Shown here in pieces: positions 19,111-29,840 of a stretch of DNA of 64,000 nucleotides. Under the pieces are notes generated by a model. It made no database searches. It saw only the letters and a program-made list of their open reading frames with translations, and was not told where the DNA came from. The DNA is from Dendrolimus kikuchii (Eukaryota; Arthropoda; Insecta; Lepidoptera; Lasiocampidae): assembly GCA_019925095.2 (NCBI GenBank), contig CM034402.1, positions 11,667,501 to 11,731,500 on the forward strand. Reading direction: 5' to 3'. A program made the translations under genes and the position numbers. Each line of letters opens with the position of its first letter. The stretch's first letter is position 1.

Positions 19111-21990
19111 ATTACGTTTTGTAACCTTTATGTTTACGTCTATGTTTATGAAAAAGAATAATTGGTCTGACTCAGTTAGCCAATGAAGACCTAAAGTTTT
19201 GCACATTGTATTGTCTAAATTAAGAGCCTTTTCTGAGTCACCTTTGATGTTAGAAATAGATGATAAAATTTCTTGTGAATTTGATTGCCATTTACGCAGA
19301 TTGAATTTGGCGGATTGCAACGTGTGAATAACACCTTTACATATATTTACAACTGATTCTATTGATGGACCACTGTATAAAAAGTCGTCAACATAAAAGT
19401 TGTTTTTAATCGCGTTTTTTACGCTGGGATCGGATGACTCATCAGCAAGGGAAACTAAACATTTAGTTGCCAAGTAAGGTGCTGATGCACATCCATATGT
19501 AACTGTGTTTAAAGTATACGTTTTTAGAGGGTCTGATTGATCAAACCTGAAGATTATTTGCTGCAGAGAGCGTTGAGAAGGCTCAATTAAGACAGCACGA
19601 TACATTTTTTCGATGTCGCTAGTGACAACAAACTTGTGTTGCCGGAAACGTAATAAGATGGACAGTAAGTCGTCCTGAACTGTGGGGCCAACCATTTGTA
19701 TGGAATTGAAAGACTTACCGGAGGTGCTAGCAGCTGAGGCATCGAAGACCACACGCAACTTGGTGGTTGAGCTCAACTCGCGAAGAACACCATGATGAAG
19801 CAAGTAGTATTGAGGCTGGTTGGTTGTATTTTTATGTTGATTGACGGTCATGTGACCAAGATCAATGTATTCCCTAATGAAGTCTGAATACTTATGTTTA
19901 AAGTTAATGTCCCGTTCGAAACGCCGTTCTAAAGATAAAAAACGTAGCTTAGCATGAGTATAAGAGTCGCCTAGAACTTCTGGTGAGTCCTTCAGCGGCA
20001 TGGTGACTACAAACTGGCCGTTGTCGGCGCGCTTCGTAGTATCTATAAAGTTCTGTTCACAAGCTCGTTCTTCATAGGATAAACAGTGCTTAGAGGAAAC
20101 GGAATCAAGCTCCCAGAAGCGGGATAGAAGAGCATCTTGTGTGGCAGTAAAATTACATAATTGACGTTTGTTGTGAAGCTGATGGATGCAGCCTGAAATA
20201 AGCCAACCTAGCTTGGATTCATGTAATTTGGGCAATTTTTTTCCTAGATCAATGTGATTAGATGTAAGAACGTCCCAGAAGACTTCCGCACCGACTAAGA
20301 TATCGATGGGAGAGGGCACATTACATGATGGATCTGCAAGATGGATTCCCACAGGTAGATGCAGAATAGAAGTATCAAAATATGTAGATGGTGAAGATTT
20401 GGTTAACTCTGGTAAAACGTGGCAATTGATGTTTAACCTGTAGTCACCGTAGTATGACTTGATTGTAAGGTTACAAGACTCTGTAGTGTAAGAGAGTGAA
20501 TTATTGATGCCCGAGACTGTGGAGCTCGTGTTACGTCTTACCAGACCAAGTTTCTCGCAAAGATGTTGCGTGACGAAATTAGAAGTACTGCCATTGTCGA
20601 GCAGTAGTCGTACGGCATGCGGATGGCCATGGATGTCGCGCACCTTCACCAACGCTGTGGATAATAAGACAAGGCCGCGATTAGAAGAAGGCAAGGCAAT
20701 GTTAGAAGATAAGGCAACATTGTTTTCGAGTGAAGGTGGTGGACGAGTTTCAGAGCCTACTTCTTTATGCAAAAGTGTGTTGTGTTTAAGTTGGCAGTAT
20801 TTGCAATGGGATAGTCTGCAATTTTTATCTATGTGTCCTGGTCGTAAACAGTTTTTACAAACTCTGGCTTCGGTGACCTTTTTAATACGTAAATCTACGC
20901 TTAATGTTTTGAAAGTTGGGCACGCAAATAAAAAGTGACTATCCGAACACATAGGGCACATAGGATTTTTTGTGTAATTTGGTTTATTTTTATAAGTTGA
21001 AGTAATATTATTAGATGTAACAATAAAACCTTTAGTATTGTTTGATTGAGATGCTTGCACGTTTTGCTCCTGCACTGTGTCAAGCAAATCGGCCCTATTG
21101 TTTAAAAATTTTAAAAATTGTTGTAGTGAAGGTGAATTGTTACCTGCCAATGTATTTCGATATTCTTCCCACTGACGACTTGAAGCATTGTCTAATTTTT
21201 TGGACATAATAAAAATTATTATGGTATCCCAGTGATCAGTAGGCTCCCCTAGTGTGGCAAGTGCCCTTAAATTTTTATTAATTGTGTCTACCATGTTACG
21301 CATCAATGAACCATTTTCACGTTGAATATTTTGTAAGTTAAACAGTGCTTGTAAATGGTTGTTGACTAAAAGTTTTTGATTATCATATCTTTCAGATAAC
21401 AGTTGCCAAGCAATCGCGTAATTTTCTATTCTCAAATCTAAACTTTGAATTAATAATGCTGCACTGCCCTGAAGGGCAGCACGCAAATAATGGAATTTAT
21501 GAATGTCACTTAATGAGTTGTTATTGTGTATTAATGAAAGGTACGTATCTCGGAATCCAAGCCAGTGCTGATAATCTCCATCGAAATGCGGAAGGTCGAT
21601 TTTTGGCAACCGCACGAAGTCTTGATGACGGCTTGTCATGGTGTCGTCCCCGGACGCCACGGATCCCGCCCGAAGCTGCGCGTGACCCGGAGCTAGCATT
21701 GTGCGGGCCAACGACATCGCGCTGTAAAACTGCGACTCGAAGTGTCCGCGTTCCGTAAGCTGCTCGTCAGGGTTATTCGATAATGACTCGATTTCAGTCT
21801 GTAAAGCATCATAATCAACTAATATACTGTCTATTCGGTTCATACGATACTCCAACTCCGTCAATTGCAACTCACTTAAGTGCGAACTACTACTGGGCTT
21901 AAGGCTGTCTAGAAAATTAATAAAGAGCGTTAATTTTCCCTTTATACTAGTACGTTTTTTAATAAGATTTCTGATCTTAGCGTCAGCCAT
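19051..21990 (-). CDS. BEL/Pao Gag-protease-RT polyprotein, truncated, 979 residues
   Basis: ATG at 21988-21990. An N-terminal Gag region has LPKIDLPHFDGDYQHWLGF at about 128-146, typical of BEL/Pao Gag. Two zinc knuckles follow (C345, C348, H352, C357 and C378, C381, H386, C391). The protease motif is LLLDNGSTSNF, D465, with N where S or T is usual after the catalytic D. The reverse transcriptase has LRVVFDASA at 745-753, SDIEKMYR with D792, and YVDD at 866-869. Homology stops at VTKRN (956-960); the last 19 residues are out of frame. The family normally has a further block after TKR (VLS-x-IA and a DPLG motif) and it is absent here, so about a dozen codons were lost with a frame change. Gag and protease could still be made. 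Confidence 0.9.
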   Translation of the reverse strand: MADAKIRNLIKKRTSIKGKLTLFINFLDSLKPSSSSHLSELQLTELEYRMNRIDSILVDYDALQTEIESLSNNPDEQLTERGHFESQFYSAMSLARTMLAPGHAQLRAGSVASGDDTMTSRHQDFVRLPKIDLPHFDGDYQHWLGFRDTYLSLIHNNNSLSDIHKFHYLRAALQGSAALLIQSLDLRIENYAIAWQLLSERYDNQKLLVNNHLQALFNLQNIQRENGSLMRNMVDTINKNLRALATLGEPTDHWDTIIIFIMSKKLDNASSRQWEEYRNTLAGNNSPSLQQFLKFLNNRADLLDTVQEQNVQASQSNNTKGFIVTSNNITSTYKNKPNYTKNPMCPMCSDSHFLFACPTFKTLSVDLRIKKVTEARVCKNCLRPGHIDKNCRLSHCKYCQLKHNTLLHKEVGSETRPPPSLENNVALSSNIALPSSNRGLVLLSTALVKVRDIHGHPHAVRLLLDNGSTSNFVTQHLCEKLGLVRRNTSSTVSGINNSLSYTTESCNLTIKSYYGDYRLNINCHVLPELTKSSPSTYFDTSILHLPVGIHLADPSCNVPSPIDILVGAEVFWDVLTSNHIDLGKKLPKLHESKLGWLISGCIHQLHNKRQLCNFTATQDALLSRFWELDSVSSKHCLSYEERACEQNFIDTTKRADNGQFVVTMPLKDSPEVLGDSYTHAKLRFLSLERRFERDINFKHKYSDFIREYIDLGHMTVNQHKNTTNQPQYYLLHHGVLRELSSTTKLRVVFDASAASTSGKSFNSIQMVGPTVQDDLLSILLRFRQHKFVVTSDIEKMYRAVLIEPSQRSLQQIIFRFDQSDPLKTYTLNTVTYGCASAPYLATKCLVSLADESSDPSVKNAIKNNFYVDDFLYSGPSIESVVNICKGVIHTLQSAKFNLRKWQSNSQEILSSISNIKGDSEKALNLDNTMCKTLGLHWLTESDQLFFFINIDVNIKVTKRNRPYWPLHSFIQNYHTKTMA

Positions 21991-22896
21991 TAAAGCGTGA
22001 AAGGAAAGAAGATAGTTAAGCTATAAAGTTAAAGAAATAAGTAAGAAATTAGAACGAAGTAATTTGTATAAAAGGGGAAACGAAATAATGAAATGTAAAA
22101 CAATGCCAAAATGAGTTCAAAGCTATAAAGAATAAATAGGCGTTCGATCGATGCGCCGGAGCCGGCCGACCGAACCGCTCGTAACCAACCGGTTTGAGAA
22201 CAAAGAACGCTCGGGCTAAAGCAATGCTATGCACAAACTAAGTGATAATAAATGCGTGAAGTAGGTAGAAATGATTAAATGATTTAACTGCAGTACGAGA
22301 TTTGTAGCAACAATGTGTTTAATGTTTGAAAGCAATGAATGGAATGCGTGAAGTATGTAAAAATTATTTGATTGCAAAATTTATAGCAATATTTATATGA
22401 AAGTAATGAAAGAGGCAGTATGAAATATAGTTTTATGGCAATAGAAGAATTTGGTGAGCCTATGAAGAGGAGTCGAAATGCTCGGCTCTCATAGAAGTAT
22501 CCCAAAAAGAAAGAAGGTTAGAAAGGATATTGGAACGGACTCACTCAGTGTTTGCTCTAATCGTCCTCTTCTTGAAGTCGCGCTTGCTGCACCTTGAGTT
22601 GACCTTGACGACCGTCCTTGGCGAAGGGCCCGGTTTGTTGAAGTCCCGATAGAAACACCTTGAGATGACCTTGGCGTTCGCTCGGCGATCAATGACGTGT
22701 AAAAGACCTCGGTGACCTTCTTGCGAATCTTGATCGACGATGAATGCTTCTAGAATCTTGACCGTGTCAGATCTTAGAGGCGTAGCGGCAATAACGTAAC
22801 GGTGAAGAAAGACCGTGTAGCGACGAAGGACCTTGTAACGGCGACGAAGGACCTTGTAACGGCGACGAAGGACCTTGTAACGGCGACGAAGGACCT
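21991..22896 (-). other. BEL 5' leader
   Basis: About 0.9 kb lies between the 5' LTR and the first ATG. It is unusually long and holds a 21-bp tandem repeat next to the LTR. Short frames here have no resemblance to known proteins. Confidence 0.7.
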
Positions 22897-22900
22897 TGTA
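22821..22900. repeat. 21-bp tandem repeat at the LTR-leader junction
   Basis: The unit CGACGAAGGACCTTGTAACGG is repeated three times exactly at 22821, 22842 and 22863, with a fourth partial unit (22884-22900) running into the LTR start TGTAAAGG. Each unit carries CCTTGTAA, so the junction sequence itself is what is repeated. I could not assign a tRNA to the primer-binding position. Confidence 0.9.
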
Positions 22901-23171
22901 AAGGCCTGAGCCTGTTGAGACTCCGGTTATGAATTTGTGGACTGTACTATTATGATGAATGATGAACGTTTTATATATATATATATATATTTTTATTGCT
23001 TTGCTGGTATTAATTACAATTAATTATATGTATATGGTGCGCGCGCGTTGATGTGAGAGGATCGTTAGCAATAGAACTTATGATGTGTGACACCGGCCGA
23101 TGCGCCGCGTCGCCCCCGCCGCAGCTGCCGCCCCGCGCCAACCGGTCTAGTTGCTGGCTGCAGCCGTAACA
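22897..23171 (-). repeat. BEL 5' LTR (275 bp)
   Basis: TG...CA termini, identical to the 3' LTR apart from TTTTATTGC against TTATTGC after the (AT)9 tract. Confidence 0.95.
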
Positions 23172-23176
23172 ATACT

Positions 23177-23496
23177 ATCCGTGCAGGAACGGAAAAATAA
23201 TACAATTTTCTGCGGCCTGGCGGCCTGTGGTAAGAGGCGACTAATCAACCCACAGCCAGGTGGTAGGGTATTTTCTCGACTGGATGGCGACCACCCCTGG
23301 TCTAGAGTATGCCGCCATAACAACCCTGTGTTGTATTCCGGCATTAGTGACCAGGTTCCAGTCTCCTTTAAGAGAGCAGCATCGCGTTTGTAGCACCTTT
23401 GGTGTTGCTAATGTCCATAGGCGATGGTAACCGCTTTCCATCAAGTGGGCCGTCTGCCTGTCTGCTGAACTCCTGCAATAAAAAAAATAAAAAAAC
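23177..23496 (+). repeat. Family A repeat, copy 2
   Basis: Full-length: ATCCGTGCAGGAACGG at the left and CTGAACTCCTGCAATAAAA plus an A-rich tail at the right. It adjoins the BEL insertion; the pre-insertion site would have read ATAC followed by TATCCGTGC. Confidence 0.85.
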
Positions 23497-23844
23497 AATT
23501 GCTGTTCGTTAGTCTCGCTAAAATTCAAGAACGGCTGGACTGATTTGGCTATTTTTGGTTTTGAATTATTTGTGGAAGTCCAGGGAAGGTTTAAAAGGTG
23601 AGTAGATATGAAAAATGCATGGAATATAGTAAAAACAACAATTTCTTTTCAGCTTAGAAATGATTCTGAGGCGGTACAAAGTTTGCTGGGTCAGCTAGTT
23701 AAACAACATTTATTTTATTACACCTACATACAACTAGTAGGCTTATTACTAACGTTACCAGATTTCTTGTTATGTGAATATTTTTGGTTAATACTATGAT
23801 TTGCTTTCATGAAGCAATTGTAATCGTAGGAAACCCTTTTTTAT

Positions 23845-23970
23845 AATAATAACAGCCCATAAATGTCCCACAGTTGGGCTTGTCCTAGGCGGCTTGGTGA
23901 GTTTGACACATCGGTTATATTGATGTGCAGGTATCATGACGATGTTTTCCTTCACCGTCAACATGTGGTC
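23845..23970 (+). repeat. Short lepidopteran-type repeat fragment
   Basis: CAGCCCATAAATGTCCCACA...GGGCTTGTCCTAGGCGG... and ...CATGACGATGTTTTCCTTCACCG are two blocks of a longer repeat I recognise as common in moths and butterflies. The middle is missing. Non-coding. Confidence 0.45.
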
Positions 23971-23974
23971 ATTT

Positions 23975-24590
23975 AAAAAAAATGGATATATTTTATAATT
24001 TTATATTTTTTAAGTAAGATAACATCGACATAGGCTTGCCGTGCTGTAATTAAAGGGTAGTCATATCCCATCATTTAATTTTTATCCTGTGTTAAATAGC
24101 ATTACCTAACATCCGGTAAATACACTCTTAAACTACTATAGGATTAACTAGCTTCAATTTGAATAACATACATTTCCAGGGAAATTTATTAGCGCATCAG
24201 AGAGTTGCGAACAGATTTGCTAATGGCAGTGGTAGCTGGTTTGTACGTGTATCGAGTTTCTCAGACATCGAAGTTGTTTCTGTTCAAGTTTGTTTACCTT
24301 TACTCGAAGCCAAATGTCTAGTATCTAATAGTATCATCCTGGTAGGTAGACTGAAAATATTAAAAATATAAATTAGTGGATACATTACTGGTATTATATC
24401 TTGGAATTTCATTTGTAGTCTCAAATTTAAACCAATTTTCAGTAACGATAATCACCGAATGGCTAAAAAGAGTCAATGAAAAAAAAATATTTTTCATTTA
24501 TCCCGCATTCGTTATTTCTTCGAAATAGTTTAAAAACTTACCAAAATGAATAGTATTATAGACATTGACCACCTTAGAACGATTAAAATA
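23975..24590. other. Spacer, no gene recognised
   Basis: AT-rich sequence; the frame at 24159-24371 shows no family resemblance. Confidence 0.35.
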
Positions 24591-24593
24591 TTT

Positions 24594-25052
24594 AATTAAA
24601 ATCCCGTTAGAATTACTACAGAGTTTATTAGAACTATACACACATGTATAATATAGGTACAAATATAACCGAACACAATAAATCCAAACGTAATGCAGAA
24701 GGTCGTGATTCAGTAAAACGCGCAAAGTGCGTCACTATTAGATTCCCGAATGTACACACGTCACGCCCGTATCGTAGTCATAGGCCAACTACCTCCTCTC
24801 TCCACCAGGCCGTCATTTTATACTTCACAAATGCAAAAGAATCCGCAACATCTGGCTAATGATGCTAATGAGCGAATACAATAGGACAATAGGCTATTAT
24901 CCACACTAATTAGAAACGTATGCCAAAAATAAATGAACAAAAGAAGACGATCATAAAAGCATTACAATTAGTTCAAATGCCGACAGGTAATAAAATGTGC
25001 TTCTACAGATCAGTACGTGGAATTTGTCTTTGTCGGCGCCTAGGTTGTAACA
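24594..25052 (-). mobile_element. Solo LTR, family C copy 3, truncated
   Basis: It aligns in reverse with copies 1 and 4: AAACGTAATGCAGAAGGTCGTGATTC, CGCGCAAAGTGCGTCACTA, GTATGCCAAAAATAAATGAACAAAAGAAGACGATC, and the terminus GGCGCCTAGGTTGTAACA. The outer ~20 bp on the left (expected TGTTACGAGTTGCGGGACTCG-like) are missing, so no target duplication can be scored. Confidence 0.75.
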
Positions 25053-25379
25053 ATATTACACACATACATTTCACAAAGAAAATAGACAAACACAATTTAA
25101 GAAACACTAACAAAATTATTGTTCGACCACCTAGAACAGGAAAATAGGAAAGAGAAATATTTTATGTGAAGAAGCATTAGCTCCTACATATTCATTTATA
25201 ACAAACTACCTGGCAAAGTGTACTCAACCTACTATGTGCAAAAATATAAGTTGTATAGAAGAATACTTAAAAATATATATTATAAAGATTCATATTTAAA
25301 CCATTGAAATCTTTATGAAACTAACAATTTTGGATATTTTATCTTATTTTTTATATTTTTCTGTTCACCCACTTTGAAT

Positions 25380-25575
25380 TGACGGCCTCTGTGGTTGAGT
25401 GGATTAGTCAACCTGCCGAACTCGCTGAACGCAGAGGCTCCGGGTTCGATTCCTAGCATGGTTAATTTCGGAAACGAACTTTCTGCTATTTCCTATAGTC
25501 TGGGTGTCTGAGATTGTCCCAGAGTGGTCCGTTATATTTCACCAATAACAAAAGCGTAACAATGCGTGTGTTTGT
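25380..25575 (+). mobile_element. tRNA-derived SINE, copy 2
   Basis: Pol III A box TGGTTGAGTGG (25392-25402) and B box GGTTCGATTCC (25442-25452) are 39 bp apart, as in tRNA genes, and the head is tRNA-like. A non-tRNA body follows (GAAACGAACTTTCTGCTATTT...GATTGTCCCAGAG), shared with 13998-14150. The body and shared copy make it a SINE rather than a tRNA gene. Confidence 0.75.
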
Positions 25576-25579
25576 CTGC

Positions 25580-26165
25580 TGATTATTAAAAATGTTATTA
25601 TAAGTTTGTCTGCTCCTTTTTAGATTAAAAGATCTATTTTAGAATGGGAATTGTTTATCTCGTATTTTATAGGTGAACTGTAATAATTTTTTGAGAATAA
25701 AATTCAATAAAAATAAAAAGCTAACTGATTTCCAATTAGCTTTTATGTCAACAACAAAATACCTTTCGAAATCTCATATAATATATAGTTACTCAAGTCT
25801 TTCAAGATTCATTATACGAGTAGGTATGTATGTAGCGGGAGGCAAATATGTAAACACAAGAGCACTGGGAACCTTGACTGATACAAGTAATTTGTATCTT
25901 GCAAGTTGTGTAATCTAAGCCCTCTGGACTTGCAAGTCTAGAAGCTTGAAGTGGAAAATGAGAAAATTTTAAACGTAAATAAAAAGGACATCCTTTTTAT
26001 TTCAGGAGCTGACTCAATGGTGTTTCAATTTATATTCTCATTCAAAAATTTTGTAAAATAAATTACTTGTTATTTGAATTAATCTTAATTTATAGATGCC
26101 TACTTCCAATAGAATGATTTCATAATTAATTCATCATTCAGAGAAAATTAGATGCGGTCAAATGA
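25580..26165. other. Spacer, no gene recognised
   Basis: AT-rich; the frame at 25673-25918 is low-complexity and matches nothing. Confidence 0.35.
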
Positions 26166-26167
26166 CA

Positions 26168-26478
26168 TTTTTTTTATTGCAGGAGTTCAGCAGACAGGCA
26201 GACGGCCCACTTGATGGAAAGCGGTTATCATCGCCTATGGACATTTGTAACACCAAAGGTGCTACAAATGCGCTGCTTCTCTCTTAAGGGAGACCGGAAC
26301 CTGGTCACTAATGCCGGAACACAACACAAGGTTGTTATGGCGGCATACTCTAGACCAGGGGTGGTCGCCATCCAGTCGAGCAAATACCCTACCACCTGGC
26401 TGTGGGTTGTTTTGTCGCCTCTTACGACAGGCCGCCAGGCCGCAGGAAATTGTATTCTTTCTCCGTTCCTGCACGGAT
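26168..26478 (-). repeat. Family A repeat, copy 3
   Basis: Full length in reverse orientation: TTTTTTTTATTGCAGGAGTTCAGCAG on the left and CCGTTCCTGCACGGAT on the right. Several frames run through it on both strands; since the same peptides recur in all copies with stops, I treat them as chance frames. Confidence 0.85.
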
Positions 26479-26893
26479 GATAAATTAAATATGATGACTG
26501 ACGCAATTCAATGTTTAAATAATGTAAGGAAAATATTAGAACACTTTGTTAAAAAATAATACTTTCTCTTAGTTTAACGCTTAACATTCCTTTACAGAAA
26601 GTGATTTTTACAAGCTACACTTTGGGTTGTTTTAATAATGTAGTTGCGTTTTTTTTTTCAAAATCAGCGGGTTTGATTCCTGATTAGAGTAATTAATTTT
26701 TCAAAAATCTAATGATACCGCTTTAGTTTTCAACAAAATCGGCCCTAGACTCCTTTGAGTAATTTTTTTAGGTCTTATAGTTTCCGATTCCGCATAGCAC
26801 GATGGAGTTATATGCTTTGTGATAGGTACATTATGTATAATTATATCCTATGCAACCGTCTTCATATTGCAAAAGTCAAAGTATCGCCTCGAC

Positions 26894-26898
<5 letters not shown>

Positions 26899-26948
<50 letters not shown>

Positions 26949-26969
26949 AGAATATCAAGAATATAAAGG

Positions 26970-27057
<88 letters not shown>
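26899..27057. repeat. Two long (TA)n tracts
   Basis: TA runs at about 26899-26946 and 26974-27057 are separated by CAAGAATATCAAGAATATAAAGGGAC. They produce spurious YIYIYI frames. Confidence 0.9.
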
Positions 27058-27060
<3 letters not shown>

Positions 27061-27084
27061 TCCTCAATATTCTTGAAAATTTGT

Positions 27085-27676
27085 ATAACCGAATTTATGG
27101 TCTTTGCAGAAAAAAATCTATCATATTATAAAGTTCTAAGCATGCCGGTGTCTGTACATTGAAGATTTTTAATAAAACTATTGGAATAGACTACATAAAC
27201 GATGGAAAACACTATGGATTTTTTTTTTGTTTCTTGTCTGTTTGTCGGTTTGTCTATTTGTTAGGGATTCACGTAAAAACTACTGGGCGGATTTCGATGG
27301 GGTTTTCGCTGATCGACAGCAAATTCTTTGAGTTAAAATATGCGCTACTTTTTACCCTAGGAATCTGGCGGAATTTTTTTCTAAGAATGATTTAAAGTGA
27401 CCAGATTAAAAAAACTCGAATTACAATGTGACTTTTTCACTGAACTATAGCAAATTTTATGTAATAAGATATGTGACACTTTTGATTCCAGAAATCGTAC
27501 GGGAATTTTCCCGGGAGCGATTTAAACTTGTTCGGATGAATAAAAATTAGCTTATTCTGACACAGTTTCCACTAAAGTGATAGCTTATATACTTTTTTAA
27601 ATTCTGTGATATTTTGTGTTACGGGAATCCCGCGGGAATTTAAAGTCAAGCGTGGACGAAGTCGCGGGCATATCCT
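27085..27676 (+). repeat. Family B repeat, copy 3, uninterrupted
   Basis: From CATATTATAAAGTTCTAAGCATGCCGG to GTGGACGAAGTCGCGGGCATATCCTAGT. It keeps the GGGAATCCCGCGGGAATTT block. The CTAGT end resembles the CTRRT end of Helitrons, but the base after it is A in all three complete ends (copies 2, 3, 4), where T is usual. Confidence 0.75.
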
Positions 27677-27679
27677 AGT

Positions 27680-29285
27680 AATAAATAAACATGCCTTTTC
27701 TTTGTCTTACAGCTAATGAAAAGTTTGTATGAAATATGTTTCGCAAAAATGGAAATGGAAAGTAGGAATAAGTTACTTCAATGTTCTCTTGTTCTCATAT
27801 TGCTTGTGAAACTGAACGATATATTTTATCAAATATATATTATTCTGTGATTTTTACCTGGGCAAACTGCTTTATTGTGGCTATATTTTATTTTCAACAG
27901 CACAACTTTTTCCAACATTGTGGAACTTATTAAGACCGTCATGTTTTGACTGATTTAGTCTAAACATATGTTTTGAATAACAAAACACCAAAATATGAAA
28001 GAAAATACTTTTGACTTCATCTAGTTATGAAGGAACTAAAATTCTTTTTACATTTCCAGCGGGTAATTTTCATTATTAGTTTTTCTTCTCTTGTATGTCA
28101 GATACTTTTTTCTCTTTTAACATCTCAGTGAGATAGTTAGCCAAGTTTTACTCGAGAAAGCTTTAGTATATCATAACATAAAAGAAGTCTGTTATATAGC
28201 AAGATAAATAAATTATGCCATATTTGTCTAAAAAAGACAAAAAATTAGTTTGTAAATTATCGAATTATACCTCATGCACAGTTTATTTACTTACATAGGT
28301 AAACAAACTTTAATTATATTTACACACACATATACACAATTCTTTCTTTTCTTTTATTTGTATAAAATAAAAGAAAGAACTATTTGTGTCTTCTTTTATT
28401 TTATTTCTTTTAGTTGTTATGCTGCGATTATAAGGAGACGAAGGCCTGAAGTACCAATACACAAGATTTTACCTAGTTCAAACTGCTGTCTTTCCCACTT
28501 TAATTATGTATCTTTAATTTGAATGCTATTAATTTTCTTTTTTATGCGAAATAAATAAAAACTAAAGCATTATACATATAATAAGTCATTACACTCAAAT
28601 AAATCAGATTATTACTTTTAATAAGATTGAATTTCCTACATTATATAATGTATATTAATTATGTAATTATTAAAAAATCAATGGAAATAATATATCAAAC
28701 AATATACCAAGGGCTTTAAAGTTGCGTACTGAATTTTTACAAATAAGCCGGTGAATAAATAACCATAAAATTAAAATTTGATAAAATCCTGCGTGAAAAC
28801 CAAAATGCAGTAGACAACGAGCGATTTTAATTTTTTTTAGTCCAGGTTATTATCCTCTAAGCCACGGTGCATTTTGAACCTATATTCCATCTTAAATTTC
28901 TTATTTCATGCAAACTGAAGCGTGATAATCTATAAATGATAATTTTAACTTATTCTGTAGTCATTTTCTATCCTCACACAATTGCTATTAAAAATTGAAA
29001 AGTAATCTTTTTACGTAAATTACCACTGCTTTTGTATTTTAAGAAATCTTTCCACTTTAAGCGCATGACAGAGGGTATAGCTATCTTCTTACGATTTTAA
29101 ATATGCTTTTGCTAATTTATCTAGGCAGTGTCAGTCTTGGGTATTAAAATTTCAATAAAATATAGTAATAAAACTTCAATAAAACTTATTTTCAACGAAA
29201 TTAAAGGTCTGACACCAAACGACACAGTTCTTGTTTTAACTCCAAATGCATATGGTATTTATTATATACTATATATTTTATTCAT
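27680..29285. other. AT-rich spacer, no gene recognised
   Basis: 1.6 kb of highly AT-rich sequence; no frame above 82 codons and no repeat recognised. Confidence 0.45.
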
Positions 29286-29287
29286 AA

Positions 29288-29836
29288 TATTACAACCTAG
29301 GCGCCGACAAAGACAGGTTCCACGTACAGATTTGTAGAAGCACATTTATTAACCGTCGGCATTTGAACTGATATCATTACACTATTGTAATTCTTTTATG
29401 ATCGTCTTCTTTTGTTTACTTATTTATTGGCATACGTTTCTAGAGAGCGGCCTATTGTTCTATTGTAATCGTTTACGTGCGCTTGCAGTTGTGGTCATTA
29501 GCCAGGTGTTACGGATTTTAAAGTACAAGCTGATTCTAGGAAGTTCGGTCTGCGTTGCCGGGTGGGCACATTGCATTTGTGCACTATAAAACGATGGCCT
29601 GGCTGAGGGAGGGGGGCAGTCGAGCGAGAACCACGATCAAGGCGCACACGTGTGTACATTCGGTAATCTATTAGTGACGGATTTTGCGCGTTTTATTGAA
29701 TTACGACCTTCTACATTAAGTTTGGATTTGTTGTGTTCGGTTATGTTTTTACCTGTGTTATACGTGTTTGTATAGTTATAATAAACTCTATAATAATTCC
29801 AACGGCATTTTAATTCGATTCCCGCAACTCGTAACA
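29288..29836 (+). mobile_element. Solo LTR, family C copy 4
   Basis: It starts TATTACAACC (TG changed to TA), ends CTCGTAACA, and is flanked by ATAA on both sides (29284-29287 and 29837-29840). TATAAAA at 29585-29591 lies 33 bp before the initiator-like GGCAGTCG, and AATAAA is at 29781-29786. Confidence 0.85.
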
Positions 29837-29840
29837 ATAA

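Larger units (their letters stand above)
16590..23171 (-). mobile_element. BEL/Pao LTR retrotransposon, recent but frame-broken
   Basis: LTRs at 16590-16862 and 22897-23171 are identical except for two extra T in the right copy, with TG...CA ends and a 4-bp duplication ATAC (16586-16589 and 23172-23175). Read on the minus strand, the order is LTR, 0.9-kb leader, Gag-protease-reverse transcriptase, RNase H-integrase, polypurine tract, LTR. This is BEL/Pao order. A deletion near 19110 breaks the frame, so this copy cannot make a full Pol, although the near-identical LTRs show it inserted recently. It landed two bases from the start of a family A repeat (23177). Confidence 0.95.

Noticed and set aside
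25380..25460. tRNA gene with A and B boxes
   Set aside because: The tRNA-like head is followed by a body shared with 13998-14150, and an acceptor stem is not evident; it is a SINE.
26228..26559. Several 70-92 codon frames shared by all family A copies on both strands
   Set aside because: The same peptides appear in every copy with scattered stops and no known motif, so they track the repeat, not a gene.
26660..26690. GGGTTTGATTCC as a Pol III B box
   Set aside because: No A box or tRNA-like fold upstream; too weak alone.
26755..27162. Frames rich in YIYIYI, 85-135 codons
   Set aside because: They come from (TA)n microsatellite translation.
27085..27676. Family B as a certain Helitron because of the CTAGT end
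   Set aside because: The following base is A in the complete copies, not the usual T, and the 5' TC end is not established, so the class stays open.
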